64,000 nt of DNA from Desmodesmus armatus (lineage: Eukaryota > Chlorophyta > Chlorophyceae > Sphaeropleales > Scenedesmaceae), in assembly GCA_007449985.2 (NCBI GenBank), contig VIIQ02000208.1:62001-126000 (forward strand). Direction: 5' to 3'. Shown here piece by piece: positions 10,617-22,140 of the stretch. Below the pieces are notes generated by a model, which did no database searches, was not told the DNA's origin, and saw nothing but the letters and a program-made list of their open reading frames with translations. The number at the start of each line of letters is the position of its first letter. Position 1 is the first letter of the stretch. Made by a program: the position numbers and the translations under genes.

Positions 10617-11583
10617 GGCCGCAAAGCATGTTGGCTTACACCACCCCAATTTCTCATCTTGTTGTGCGACCCACGTGTCTGCATGCTGTGTTGTTGTGCT
10701 GTATTCTGCTGTGTAGGGCATGACCGCGCACCCCTGCAGGATACCAAGCCAGCCACATGCACAATACTTGTTGCATGCAAGCCATCCTAGCTGGTTGGTA
10801 TCAGATGATTTGTGGGGCAGGCTGCTTGGCGACCTGTCTATTGCCATGCCGTATGCGGTGTCACTTGTTCACACGCGGCTTGCACAATGGCATTGCTACT
10901 GTGCAGGTGCCTCTCGCACGTGCACGTGCTGAGCGTCACGGCTGCGGTTTTTCGTTGTGTTGTGATAGACATGGTTGGCTCGACTGCAGCTTTCTAGTAT
11001 TGTCTATAGTGGCGTGCCTTTGCCACACTTAATGCTGCTACGACGGGATTGCAGTGTTGCTTCCGCATGTGGCCGTAGGTGGTTCTCCAGCTGGCTGCCA
11101 CAATTAGCTGATGCATCAACACAAACACACGATGTTGGACTCAGGCCGCATGACTTGCAAATGGCCTCTTTTTGGTGGCTGTGCCGTGCTGTTTGTACTA
11201 TGACTTCCATTGTTGCAGGGTAAAAGTACAGCACACAGAGCGCCCTTGAGCTTCAAGTTGAAAAGGTTCAACCTTGAACCCCTATCGCATACTACATACC
11301 AAGCGCAACTCGTCACACAACATGACTCGCATCGCACAAGTGCGCATTTGTGTGCACCTGTGCACTTGTGCTACAAGCAGCTGTCAGAGTGACCATAATG
11401 ACGTCCAGATTCAGGCTGGCCCCCAGCAGCCGCCACCACGCACAAAACCACATGTTGCCAGACCAAGCTGAATAATCCCATCCACTACCCCAAACAACAC
11501 CAGAGTGAGCCCGAACAACGCACCAGCCAACCACTATCAACATGATGCACACTGCTACATAAATTAAATTCAATCAAATCTAC
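10617..11583. other. Gene-free interval
   Basis: Scattered short frames only. I see no conserved motif, RNA gene or clear repeat between the likely 3' end of gene A (+) and the terminal exon remnant of gene B (-). Confidence 0.4.
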
Positions 11584-13700
11584 CTACACACCCCTTGGAG
11601 TAGTTGCGCTATGGAATTTCTTCCATTGCACACTGCTGCATGGCGAAGCTGATGCAAGTTTCACTCTGCCGACACTCCAGTCTTTCTGGTGTGCCGGTCC
11701 CAGGTTGTTGTGGCCCAGGTAGCATTGCAATACTTGGCGCCATACAGGCTCATTGCTAGCAGCATGCACAACAATGTCAACAATTGTTGGAGTCAGCGGC
11801 TGCACTCCACTCAGTAATGCAGTGCAGTTACCAGTGCTGCCCGCCCCTTTTGAAAATGGGTATGCCATTGCGCAACTAAAGCTCAACAAGTGTGCCCTCA
11901 TTCTCATTTGGGAGCTCCCAAGGGGGAGCCAAAAACCCTCAAAAATCTCTGCTCGCGCTGGTCAGGAGGGTGCTGTGTCTCACATGACACTGGCTGGTGT
12001 GTTGAGCTCAGCTACTATACTACAGTTTTGCAATACATGACATACAAGCCTATGGTGGACAAAGCGTGGTTGTGGATACGCCGGCCAATGGGGATTGGAG
12101 AGGTACATAACAATGCATGTTGGCCTACAAAGCTATCAATGCAGCGCCCATGACGCTCACCTCACAGATGAACCGCAACATGAACGTCTTCAAGATCGTC
12201 GATGTCTGCTTGGGGTAGCACAACGGCCTGCCGACGCGGGCAGGTTCGTCATCAAACGCGAGGCATGTCAGCTGCTGCAGCTTCGTCAGCTGTAGTGGAA
12301 ACCCTTCTGCTTTACAATACCTTGTCAAGCTCCCCAAGTCCAGCCGCCTCAGCCCTGTCAGCCGACAGACTGCCTCCAATCCCCAAGTCCCGCCCCGCCA
12401 TGACGGCTCCAGCTTCAGCTCTTCCAAGGTGCCCAGCCCTGTTAGTGAGGCCAGCAGCTCTGCACTGGACTGCCGTACTGGCATGCTCAGTGACCGCAGC
12501 CCAGGACAGCAACTGACAAGGGTGCCGCCTCCAAGGGTGCTGCCTTCAAAAGCATCTGGGTAATCTAGTGGAAAGTGTAGTGCTGTCAGGTGTGGCAGCT
12601 GCCTGCCAGCAGGGAGAATGTACTGCCAAGAACCTGGCCGCAGGTACATGCTGTGGATGTCGAGGTGCTGCAGCTTTGTGCTTGCTATCAACGCTGAGTA
12701 GGCTTCTAATGGGGCCTCGTGCAGGCTCCCGCTGAAGGCCAAATAGGTCACTTGCAGCAGGGACGCAAGGTGTGACAGCAGCTCCGCAGTTCCATCTTGC
12801 ATGAACCTGATCTGCCCAGTGACTATCCTCTGATAGTGGGATACCTCAAGATGCTGCAGCTGGGTCATGCGTCCCAAGGCCTCTGCCTGCAAGATGGTCT
12901 TCATGTTACAGGGGTAGCTGGGCATTATGTAATTGGCCTTCAGGCAGGTCAGCTGCGACATGCCTGACAGCATGCGGGCTCGGACCACGGGCACAGCGTT
13001 GCTATCAAACTGGAGGTTCTGCAGGCGTGTCAGACCCTGCAGGTACTGCCGGCATAGGATGGCCTCTGGTTCCCTCAGCCTATTGACTCGGAGCTCCAGG
13101 TGTGTCAGCTCAGCAGGCTGCAGCCCCTGCAGGACGCTACTGGAGAAGCTGAAGGCGTCACGGGCACCATGGTTGCCAGGAGGCTGCAATTGTGGATGAA
13201 CTTCAGGTGCTGCAGCTTGGGCAGCTGCGCCAGGGCTGATGCGAGGGCGTCTGATCCACCTTGAAGTGTGCAGCGCTCAAGCTCTAGCCGCTTGAGAGGC
13301 ATTTGCGCCCCCAGCACACCATGGAACCCACCTCCTGGCTGCAGCTGCAAGGCCACTTTGTTGAACTTCAGGCTGGTGAGCCCTTGCAGCATCTTGTGGG
13401 GCAGCGAGTGAAGGGCCGGTTTGACCTCCCAATTAGTTGCTTCGAGGTCAAGGCTGCCCACATGCTTGCCATCAGTGCTCAGGTACTGCACGATACTGTC
13501 CGCTTGCTGCTGCTTCGGCACCACAGCCCTGATGCTGATGTCTGCCACCTGCACGGCTGCCTGGTGCAGCCTGCTGTGGGTCCGAGCAGCGCTGAACAGG
13601 CTGCGGTGGTCGTCAGCACAGCAGCGCAGCACTGCCAGCAGGCAGGCCTCGGGAAGGTCCACCAAGCTGACTGCCTCCAAGCTGCCTGCCTGCAACCCAT
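11584..13700 (-). CDS. F-box-like/leucine-rich-repeat protein B
   Basis: Read on the minus strand. The F-box-like start VDLPEACLLAVLRCCADD and SLFSAARTHSRLHQAAV is followed by LRRs (MLQGLTSLKFNKVALQL, LQPAELTHLELRVNRL, STKLQHLDIHS and others). The main exon ends at 12161 with FICE|GTGAGC. The frame breaks once between 13190 and 13155: one base is missing, between FIHNCSLLA and FSFSSSVLQGL. The true start is unclear. ATG 13700 would need one more base; otherwise the exon starts after an acceptor-like gttgcag. A terminal-exon remnant at 11757-11584 contains EPVWRQVLQCYLGHNN but diverges after about 20 residues and has only a weak acceptor. Either a working gene with assembly gaps or an early pseudogene. 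Confidence 0.6.
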
Positions 13701-16382
13701 CTGACCTGGGGCGACAGAGGAAAGGACGAGCACATGATGAAATTAGTATTGTGAAGGCATGCGGTTCCGATGCGTCTTATGGCGCTGGTAATCCGTGAGC
13801 GTCAATACAGGGCCTCAGGGAAAAAATGCAGGGCCTCAGGACCCCACACAGTGTTCAGGGACAATCTGAACACCGCAACAGTAGACACACACCCTTGTGC
13901 AAGCTGCACATACAGCAAAAGCACAGCAAAGCACCATAGCGGGCCTGCACGGATGGCTCACCTGCAAGATGCGCTAGCATCATCACAAAGGGAAAGCTGC
14001 TCCAGCTTTCCAGCCAGGGGACAGTGCATGCTGGAGGTGCACGAGCAGCTGTGTGGGGGGATGTAGAATGCGTTGGAACGTAACGTGTATGTGCAGATAG
14101 ATAATTGAAGATGTCTGCTGCTTTATATTATAGGATAACAACGGTGTTCGCCATGCATTCCTTTGCGTTCAGTCGGCCTTTCGGAAAGCTAGCAGAAGGT
14201 CTGTGGTGGAAGGCCAGCAGCAGAACGCCTCCTGACGCTCGCCTTTCACTCCCTAGTCAATAGATTCTTTGTTTGTTTGGGTGCGTAATGACATTCCCGG
14301 CTCGAACGCGCGTGACGAGAGATAACGTAAATCGGCATCCAGAAGCGGCGCTGATGCCGAATCAGCCTCCTTCCTTACTAAGCAACCTGTAGCAACAAGC
14401 AAAACATTTGCAAGAACATGCAGCCGCCTGCTTTTTTTTTGCTGTGTGTCCTGCCGCCTTGCCTTCATGTCACCATTCTGATTGGACTTCTGATGCTGTT
14501 TCCATCATGTCTCTGTCACCAGTGCCACCTCTACCACCCTCCTTCTCCTCCTAGCCCGCGTTGGTTGAAATTCACGCATGTGCACACACCTCACCACCAA
14601 GGGCAGACACACTCTAATGCACCACAAGTCACTTCCATGACTGCCACAAGCCTTGCTGAGCACTTGCGCAATCAGACAGCTGAATTCTCAACATGACCAG
14701 CTGCTAAAATGTGCACACCATGGGTAACGGTTAGTTTCAGCCCCTGGTGCCGATCTCACTAGGAGCGCTTCACAAAGCATATCTGCACGCAAGCACACCA
14801 GCCGCTGCTCAGGAACAACCACCTGGCAAGGGGCAACTGGCCCCGGTTTGGTTTTAACCAGTACCGTACTGACACATGCATGTGCTGCCAGCACAATGTG
14901 CCACACTGAGTGCTGCACTTCATTGCCCCAGCCGGTGTCACACGGCCAAACTGGCTAGCTGCACACCTTTCAGCCACTAGTACTACTGAGTAGGGTTGTT
15001 TTCTGGCTTCACACAAAGTTCCACATGGACCGTCTATACAGTACTCAGACGAAACAAAATCAAGGCATGCATTTTGACTAATCAAGTACATAGAACGTCT
15101 AACGCCCGGCTGGCGTCAGTACTGCAACGACCTCGGCTTTTTATGGGTATGTGGCACACCTGTACCGTGGCTGTGCAAAACTCCTTGTGCCATACCATGA
15201 CAAGCACAGTATGTTGAAGCTGACTTTGGCACTGTTGTAGCAATTCTGCACAGGCATGCCGCGCAACTGCAGCAATTTGCACTCACACCAAGCATGCTGC
15301 TGCATGGGCAATAGTGGTCTGTAGGCAGGCTGCCGCATGCTGCCTACGCTGGCTGTGTTGCATCAATGCGGCACTGATGCAAGGTGTCTAAGTTGCAGCT
15401 GCCGGGTCGTCTGGCTTCCTTAGGAGCAGATGACCTCTCCTGATGCAATGATCGCGGTGACATGCGGGGCTAGCTGTTGTCACGTAAACGTCTAGGTGAC
15501 ATTAAGCGGGGCTGTAGCATGGGTAACATGCATGAGACACGCATCCGACAGCAATATGCCACTGTTGATTCAATGCTTGGGATTAAGCGTTTGCAGCTAC
15601 TGGTACCTGCAGGTTAGTCACCTGGTTCGGGGACCAGCAACTGTCGCTGCCCCCATGTACAAGAGCACACACGCAAATGTTACCAATGCCTTCCGCCCAT
15701 AGCTACACACCTTATCGAGTCGCCCCATGACGAAACAGACAGTGGCTGCAGAGATATATCGGTGTTTCTATATAAACGCAACTAGCCCCGCTCAGGTTTC
15801 ACGGAGAGCTGAAACAAGATAAAGGACAAACACTATCGCTGAATGTAACATTGATTGGCGTTTGCCCCTCGGAGCTGCTGGGTTCAAGTTCAATCTAGCG
15901 CTGCAAGCCACGCAGCCGTAATAGCAAAGCGTTTTGATGTTTGTCAACACATCAACGCTGGCATGAACCACAGCTGGCCTGCTAACGGCCGTTTCCTACC
16001 CCGTATTGACCTGCCCCTCCCCCCCTGCGGGGGGGAGGGGGGAGCCTATACGCCTCCTAAGCAACTTCCTCTAACGAGGTCGTTGCAATATGTCAGTACT
16101 GTACACATGACAGATCCCAGACCTACCCAGTGCACCACACTGACTTCATCAAGGATCCTGAGCAGCAAACAACGGCAGCATTACAAGCATAAAGACGTCA
16201 TTGCCACGCACAAAACCAGAAGGATGCGACTGCACAGGAGGCCCTCCTGCATCGGATGCATTCGTCCAACAACAATCAGCCCCAAGACGCTCAACATCGA
16301 TCTCTCAATGCAATAGCAGGTACGCCACCAGCCATTCCAAACCTCCTCATCCCTGACAACTCCGCAAGACAGGTGTCCACAG
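13701..16382. other. Gene-free interval with a TATA-like site and a dispersed repeat
   Basis: Between genes B and C (both minus strand) I recognise no gene. A plus-strand CTATATAAACGC at 15768-15779 resembles a core promoter. It precedes a 153-codon frame (15855-16316) rich in Thr/Arg/Pro that has no recognisable domain and includes a C/G-rich inverted repeat at 16015-16040. The dispersed repeat of 7993-8107 recurs at 14591-14714. Confidence 0.35.
14591..14714 (+). repeat. Dispersed repeat, copy 2
   Basis: Partner of 7993-8107. The blocks are in the same order with small insertions, so both copies are old. Confidence 0.5.
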
Positions 16383-19300
16383 CTAGCCTTTTGCCAGAGA
16401 GGTTTTCACCACTGCTGGCATGGGCAACCCTAAGCGAGCTGCCCACTGCTGAGCAGTCTCAACATCACGTTGCAGCCCAGGGCGACTGCGAGGCAGCACG
16501 AGGCAAACCCTGGGCACTGCCGCCAACGCAACCAGCAGCATGCGGATGGATCCAGCAGTGAAGCTCGTTGTAATAGCAAAGGACTTGGTGCTGCTCACGT
16601 GCACAACCAACTCCTCCAAACCACGCACGCTGTGCAGCTGCATCAGAGCGTACACAGGGAAATCCCCATGTAGGTGCAGGGACCTTAGCTTTGGGGTCTT
16701 CAAAGCTGTTGCAGCACTAGTAAACGCCACCAGATCAGCATCGGTGGAGGGCGCAAACTCGAGGTATGTCAGATGCTGCATCTGTGCCAGCGAGTCAAAC
16801 ACTGCAACACGATCAGGATCATCCACAACCCGGTGGGCCACCTCCGCTGCAACGGCAGCAGGTGCAGTCGTCAAAGCTAGCCTCTGCAAGCCAGTGCAGA
16901 AGCGGCTGAGCTGTTTGAGCTGCTTGACTGACTGCGCACCAAAAGTGACAGAAACAAGATTTGGAAAGGCCTGAAAGGGGACGTCTCCGGCGTCTCCCAC
17001 TTCCCTAATGTGTGGACAGACCCATCTGTGTGCATCCGCCCCGGCACGCTCTCCCCAGAAACCATATACGGCTGTCAAGTGCGTGAAGCTCTGCAGCATT
17101 GGTAGAAAACTAGCCCCCCAGATGTGAGCGCCCACTCGACGCAGCCCCGACAACTGCTTGAGCACACCATGAAATGCACCATCCTCACTAACACCAGAAA
17201 AGTCTGTATGGAGGTGCAGGCGCGTCAGACATGACAGCTGCGCAAGCGCGCTCCACTCCCCTGCACGCCACCTCGCTGGGCTCTTGCGTGGGGATCCGCA
17301 CACCGCCCGAAGCGCAAGGTCGCACAGGTTGGAGCATCCACTGATGCTGCTGATGTCAAACATGACCTGAGACGGCAGCAGCAGCTTGGTAAGAGACGTC
17401 AAACGTCCGGGGAAACGCTGCATAGGTAGCTGCAGAGTAGGTTCGCTATCAGCTGCTTGAAGCTCTACAAACAAAGAGCCTGGCGCCGTGACAGTGAGGG
17501 ACTCCAGCTTGGAAAGGCCAGTGAGGAAATGCAGGTGGCGCTGAGTGCATGGGTAGGTAACCTGCAGGACGCGTCAGCACAGTAGCACGAGTCGGCACAA
17601 GTGTCAACACACGTGGCATAAGATGTCTTGGTTTTGATGATGCAATTGACCCATGCATGCTGACAACTCATCGCTGTACTATCAATTGCAGCACATGAAA
17701 GCTTTACCAAAGCTCAACAGTGATTGTCAAAGCATTCACAAGCTGCTCTGGGATGATGCTGTGCGCTGGGTAAGTTGAGTGAAGCTGGGAAGTGGGAAGT
17801 GGGAAGTGGGGATCTTTCATGTTCATTTCTGCTGGTTTGCGTGTGTTGGTTACAGCCCTTCAGCACGCATGCCCCCCTCCAAGCATGGTGTGCGCACGTC
17901 ACGGTTCACGCACCTTCGTGCTGAATGCAAGCTCAAGCCTTGTGAGCTCGGCCATTTCGCCAAGTGACGTCCAGAAGCTGTCGCCCCAGCTTGTGTCCAG
18001 CTGTAAGCACAGGCAGCTCAGGCCTGTGTGGGCCTCAGAGTGCAGCTGGGACAGCAGGCGCATGCCAACACTGTGGGCTGTGCCATCCAGCTGAATGCTG
18101 AGGGTCTTGAGGTCAGGAAGCCTGCAAATGTGTGTGTGGGGGGGTGGGGGGGGGGGGGTGAATGTGAGGAAGGGTTCAGAGGACGCATGAGGTTATAAAC
18201 CAATGTGTTCTTCAACAAAATTCAAGCACATAACTGCACCAGCAAACTCATATGGGGGAGTATGTTACATGGACATTTTCGCCAAACAACAATGGCATTG
18301 CCCACCAGGATCGAGCCAGGTGAACCTCATAAGTTGTCTCCCCTGCGGTGGTTTGCACCACCTACACCGGGTTGACCAAAGAAGGCAGAACCACCAGAAT
18401 TGCAGCAAGTGCCAGCCATGCTAGGAACCTATTGTGTGCAGAGATGAGGGCAGGCAACTATACCAGTGTGGACACAAGAAACAGAACAAAGTCAGTCAAA
18501 TACCCATAGTAAGGCCAAGCAAGCGTGCTCTGCGCACTTTCATTTTGTACAAAGTGTGTGCCAGGGCCGACTGTTCGGCATGTTGAAACACAGTAGCAAC
18601 ACAATCTTGGTCACCCAACTGGACTGAAGCCGGGTCAGCAAAGGCTGGGCAGGCGGTGCGCAGATCATCATACACGGGACATTCAAGAATGAAGTGCTTT
18701 AGATCTTCAACATTGTTGCTGGTGCCAGTACGGGCCAGCACAGCAGCGCGGTTGGCCAGCGAAGCGTCCTGACCAGAGCACAAACGACAGATGCGATCCG
18801 CCCTTGGGACAGACTCCCTACGCTTGCGACCCTGCTCAATTTCAAGATGTGCAGAGCCAACACGCAACTGCGCCAGGTTTTGTGCCAAGTTGAAAGACAA
18901 GCACAACTTCATATGCGGGGCTGCATGGTCTCTAGAGAAAGGATCAAAGCCAGGGTCAAGAGGGTATACCCATGCATGGTGTGTAAGCCTGTGAATGCCG
19001 GCAGACGGTGCAGTGCGAGGGCTGCCTTCTGTAAGACCCTGCCACCTATCACGGAACAGGCCAGCCAAGGCAGCCTGCACAGCTGACTCCTGCCACCGCT
19101 GCTGCAACACCCACTCCAAAGGCTGCTGCCGCCAGCTACTATCAAGGAGCTGCAAGCCAGACATAGTGTGCAACACACCATACGACCAGCAACGCTGACA
19201 GCCATCCAAGGCCAACATAACGTCCTCGCGCCACACACAACTGGCCAGTGACCTGGGCTCCTCATCACGCGAATCCGACAGCTTGGTCCACCACCGCGCA

Positions 19301-20138
19301 GCCAGGACTACCCAGTGGTACATGACGGGAATGCGGTGCAGGTCCCGGTATAATACATCCTTGGCAACCCCTTTGATGGATCCTGTCATGATCCTCAGGA
19401 ACGAGGTGTGCACACTCTCGGCTTGTGTGTCGTACGGTGCGGAGTGCAGGCGCTTCACAAACATTGCCGGGCCCCAGATATGCGACGCATATGACAACAC
19501 AGGCTCGACCAAAATATCAAACATTCTGCACTTGATGTCAAACTGGGTGAGGCAAGCCCGACGACAGCGCGTCAGCATGGCATGCATATGAGATTGCTGC
19601 TCCCAAAAGCAATGCTTACCTACCGTACATACAAGATATCATCCATATCACGCATGGCATTGCAGTTGCTGTCGCACAAGATGAGCGATATGCCAGATGA
19701 GCGCTGAGTGTGTGAAGGTGACAGTGATCTGTCCACAGATATACAGCTCAGCTGTTTTTCAGTGCAAACTCACTCTTGAAGCAGCGGGCTGATGTTGCTG
19801 AGGCTGTCATACACCAAGTTCAAGGATGTGCACTTCGGGAAGGCATCCACCAGCTGATAGGCTCGCTCTACGCTGTGGCAGGGGTTGTCAAGCTGCAGCG
19901 GCTTTTGCTTCAGGCGAGGGTTGACACCTTGCAGCTGATGCTTGGTCAGGTCTAGGTGTTGTACGCTGTCCTGGCACAGCGTGCGCAGCTGGCTGCAAGT
20001 CAGAGCCACTGCGCCTGCAGACCCCTGCTCCACTAGTTTGGGCAGAAAGTAGGTGGTGAACACTTCATCGTTCAGCTGTGAAAGGCAGCGCAGTAGGGCA
20101 GACAGAGACTCCCTGTCTGCTGCTGCTGGGGCCGGGGC
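16383..20138 (-). CDS. Leucine-rich-repeat protein C (interrupted by a LINE in intron)
   Basis: Three minus-strand exons join in phase: 20138-19774 (starts APAPAAADRESLSALLRCL), 18121-17914 and 17561-16383 (stop). The joins read LLQE-LPDLKTLSIQLDG and ELAFSTK-VTYPCTQRHLHFL. The product is 583 residues plus an unlocated first exon, because 20138 follows a CAG acceptor (ctcgcag). The N-terminal part (DEVFTTYFLPKLVEQG, CSQLRTLCQDSVQHLDL) is weakly F-box-like. LRR-type segments follow (LSCLTRLHLHTDFSG, MQHLTYLEFAPSTD, TPKLRSLHLHGDF). The sequence is clearly different from genes A, B, D and E. No frameshift is needed. Intron 1 (1652 bp) holds a LINE fragment on the same strand. The substrate is unknown; a ubiquitin-ligase role is inference. 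Confidence 0.7.
18251..19610 (-). mobile_element. 5'-truncated LINE (non-LTR retrotransposon), reverse-transcriptase C-terminal part
   Basis: A 363-codon minus-strand frame (19587-18496) has the thumb/C-terminal region of LINE reverse transcriptases: KCRMFDILVEPVLSYASHIWG, then WVVLAARWWTKL, CRLCSGQDASLAN and LKHFILECPVYDDLR (a histidine/cysteine cluster usual downstream of LINE RT). The polymerase palm with its YADD box is missing, so the copy is dead at the 5' end. The 3' untranslated tail probably ends near 18251 with TCCATGTAACATACTCCC. It lies in sense orientation inside intron 1 of LRR gene C. A 40-bp copy of the tail is at 783-822. Confidence 0.7.
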
Positions 20139-20445
20139 CTGCGAGGGGAACAAGCCACATCAGTGAGCGAGCGTCCCCAGATCCGTCTGTTTGTGCCATA
20201 TAGCTTTGGATGCCCAGGTTGTCACGTTATGCTGCTAGTTGTTGCGTGCCACGAGTGCAGCAGCTGCGATGTGAGTTTCAGATCAGCTACAAGCTTGTAG
20301 CCAAAATGCTGTCCTACAACACGACAGCAGAACAGGCTGTAGTCGGTGCCATCTATTGAAACTCACCTCCATAGGTTCTTTAGGTGGAGGACAGCGCAAT
20401 GGCTTCACAGGCGAGAATGCTGATCAGATCTGCCCGAGGTCGTGG

Positions 20446-20485
20446 CAGGGGTAATAATAGCGTAGCTACGCTATTATTACCCCTG
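20446..20485. repeat. Perfect 40-bp palindrome
   Basis: Arms CAGGGGTAATAATAGCGTAG and its exact reverse complement are joined with no spacer. It lies about 300 bp upstream of the known exons of gene C, on the opposite side from its body. Confidence 0.95.
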
Positions 20486-20948
20486 GGTCGTGGGAAGTCG
20501 CAAAGGGCCCGTAGACTGTGGTATAACAAAGCAGACTGTGGTCTTGTGAACAGCACCTGCGTTTCAAGGCTTGTTGGTGGAAGGGTTGCATGGACCCTGG
20601 GTTAGGGTACTGGCAGTACACGATGCTGATGGATGAAATTCAATCAATGAAAGCATCTGTGGGCAACTGCATACTCTGCCAGCTTAGTAGGCACATGAGG
20701 GTTGTGTTTACTTCTCAGATGCTTCCGGAGCTTGGGAGGTCGCTACAGCCCTCTCATTGCAGCTGAACACCCGCAGTCACCCTACAGGGCTGGGTCCCTG
20801 GGCAGGACACCCTGGCGCACTGAAGGCAGAAACTGCAGCAGCGCCAGTGTACGAAAACGTGCTTGTACCAGGCTATGTGCACCATGAAATTGGACCCTCT
20901 GGCGCTTTGAACTGCCATCTTCATGCCACCTGACCTGAAGGTGCTGGC

Positions 20949-21012
20949 AAGGATGTACATGTCACATGTACACCGGTAGATGTACATGTCACACGATGTA
21001 CATGTCACATGC
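20949..21012 (+). repeat. Tandem repeat GATGTACATGTCACA
   Basis: Three copies of GATGTACATGTCACA (the first separated from the others by about 12 bp). Each copy contains the short palindrome TGTACA. A CAGTTA hexamer repeat follows at 21204-21226. Otherwise 20500-21700 holds no recognised gene. Confidence 0.8.
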
Positions 21013-21733
21013 AAGGGTCACCTGATGTTAACCTTGCTGTAGTCTGTTCGTAGCGAAACGAGCCTCCCAGAGGTTGCAAGTGTCACACTCGCCTGGGGAG
21101 TGCATTGGCTGGGAGCATGTTGCAAGTGCTGGGGGGGGGGGGGCAACAGCAATACTGTATTACTCTGTTCTGCCTAGAGGCTCTTGCGTAAGGACACGGC
21201 TTTCAGTTACAGTTACAGTTACAGTAATTGGCTCAGCAAAAGCTGAGCAACCCACAAGGGAGCCAGAGGCTCATGGGGGAACAGAAACAAACCCATCACT
21301 CGCCAAAATGCGATCAAGAAGCTTTCACGACCAGCTCTTTAACCTTGCTGCCCTGACCATGCATTGATGCAGGGTGATATCGCATGCCCAGCTAGCTCTA
21401 TAGACCCTCTGCTGCAGCGCACCCTCTTTGTTTGTTGCACAGCACCAAAGCTCAAACACAGAAATAACATGGACCCTCGCATTACACCCATTACACACGG
21501 CCGGGCGCAAACCACAATGCCAACCGCCAAGCAGTGACAACTACACACAAGGTGTTGCAGCTGCCAACACACCCAACACAGCTACGTTGCTGCTTGCAGC
21601 ACATACACAGGTACTCTGAGTAGGCTACGCAGCCAGAGCAGCGCTACTTACTGCTGCTGCTTACACACATATGTGTGTGGTTTTAGCGTTTCAATTTCTT
21701 CATCATGCTGTTTGGGCTGATTGATTCAGGTGT

Positions 21734-21901
21734 CTACGCCCAGGGCTGCTGTCCTCTCGCTGCTGTTGAACCTGATGCACCACGCAGCCTGGCAGGCCAG
21801 TCATCATCATTTTCTGCCCAGGCTGCTGCCGCCACTTCTGGGTTGCTGTGGTGGAGGTGCTGCCGCAGGACTTGGCGCCATATGGGCTCATCACCGGGGC
21901 C
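21734..21901 (-). pseudogene. Orphan terminal exon of the F-box/LRR family
   Basis: After an acceptor (gttatgcag) the minus strand codes GPGDEPIWRQVLRQHLHHSNPEV, closely matching the terminal exons of genes A (APVWRQVLRRLLNH) and E (APGDEPVWRQVLRLHLNHSDPEV). No LRR body is found directly upstream; the next minus-strand LRR body, gene D, ends 4.9 kb away. It is either the last exon of gene D across a very long intron, or a leftover of a lost paralogue. Confidence 0.55.
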
Positions 21902-22008
21902 CTGCATAACATGACAGGTACATGACAGGTACACCATCCACGACTGACACTAGGCAGGCAACCCCCTTCACGCGAGAAGGGGTAAACCTTCGACCACGCA
22001 CTGAGAAG

Positions 22009-22033
22009 CCCTTCACGTGCCGCACGTGAAGGG
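22009..22033. repeat. 12-bp-arm hairpin in a CCCTTCAC/GTGAAGGG cluster
   Basis: CCCTTCACGTGC, one base, then GCACGTGAAGGG. Between 21960 and 22140 the motif GTGAAGGGG or its complement occurs about six times in both orientations. The same motif family is found again at 25200-25370. Confidence 0.85.
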
Positions 22034-22140
22034 GGCGGGCCAGCGTGAAGGGGGGCCCCTTAGCGACAGCGCGTGAAGGGGCTTCGCGATGCCGTCGTGA
22101 AGGGGTTAGCGTTGGTAGACGAAGGGCTTGGTTTTGAAGG

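Noticed and set aside
15855..16316. 153-codon plus-strand frame downstream of a TATA-like site
   Set aside because: No domain, biased composition and a C/G inverted repeat inside it. The TATA-like site alone is not enough to call a gene.
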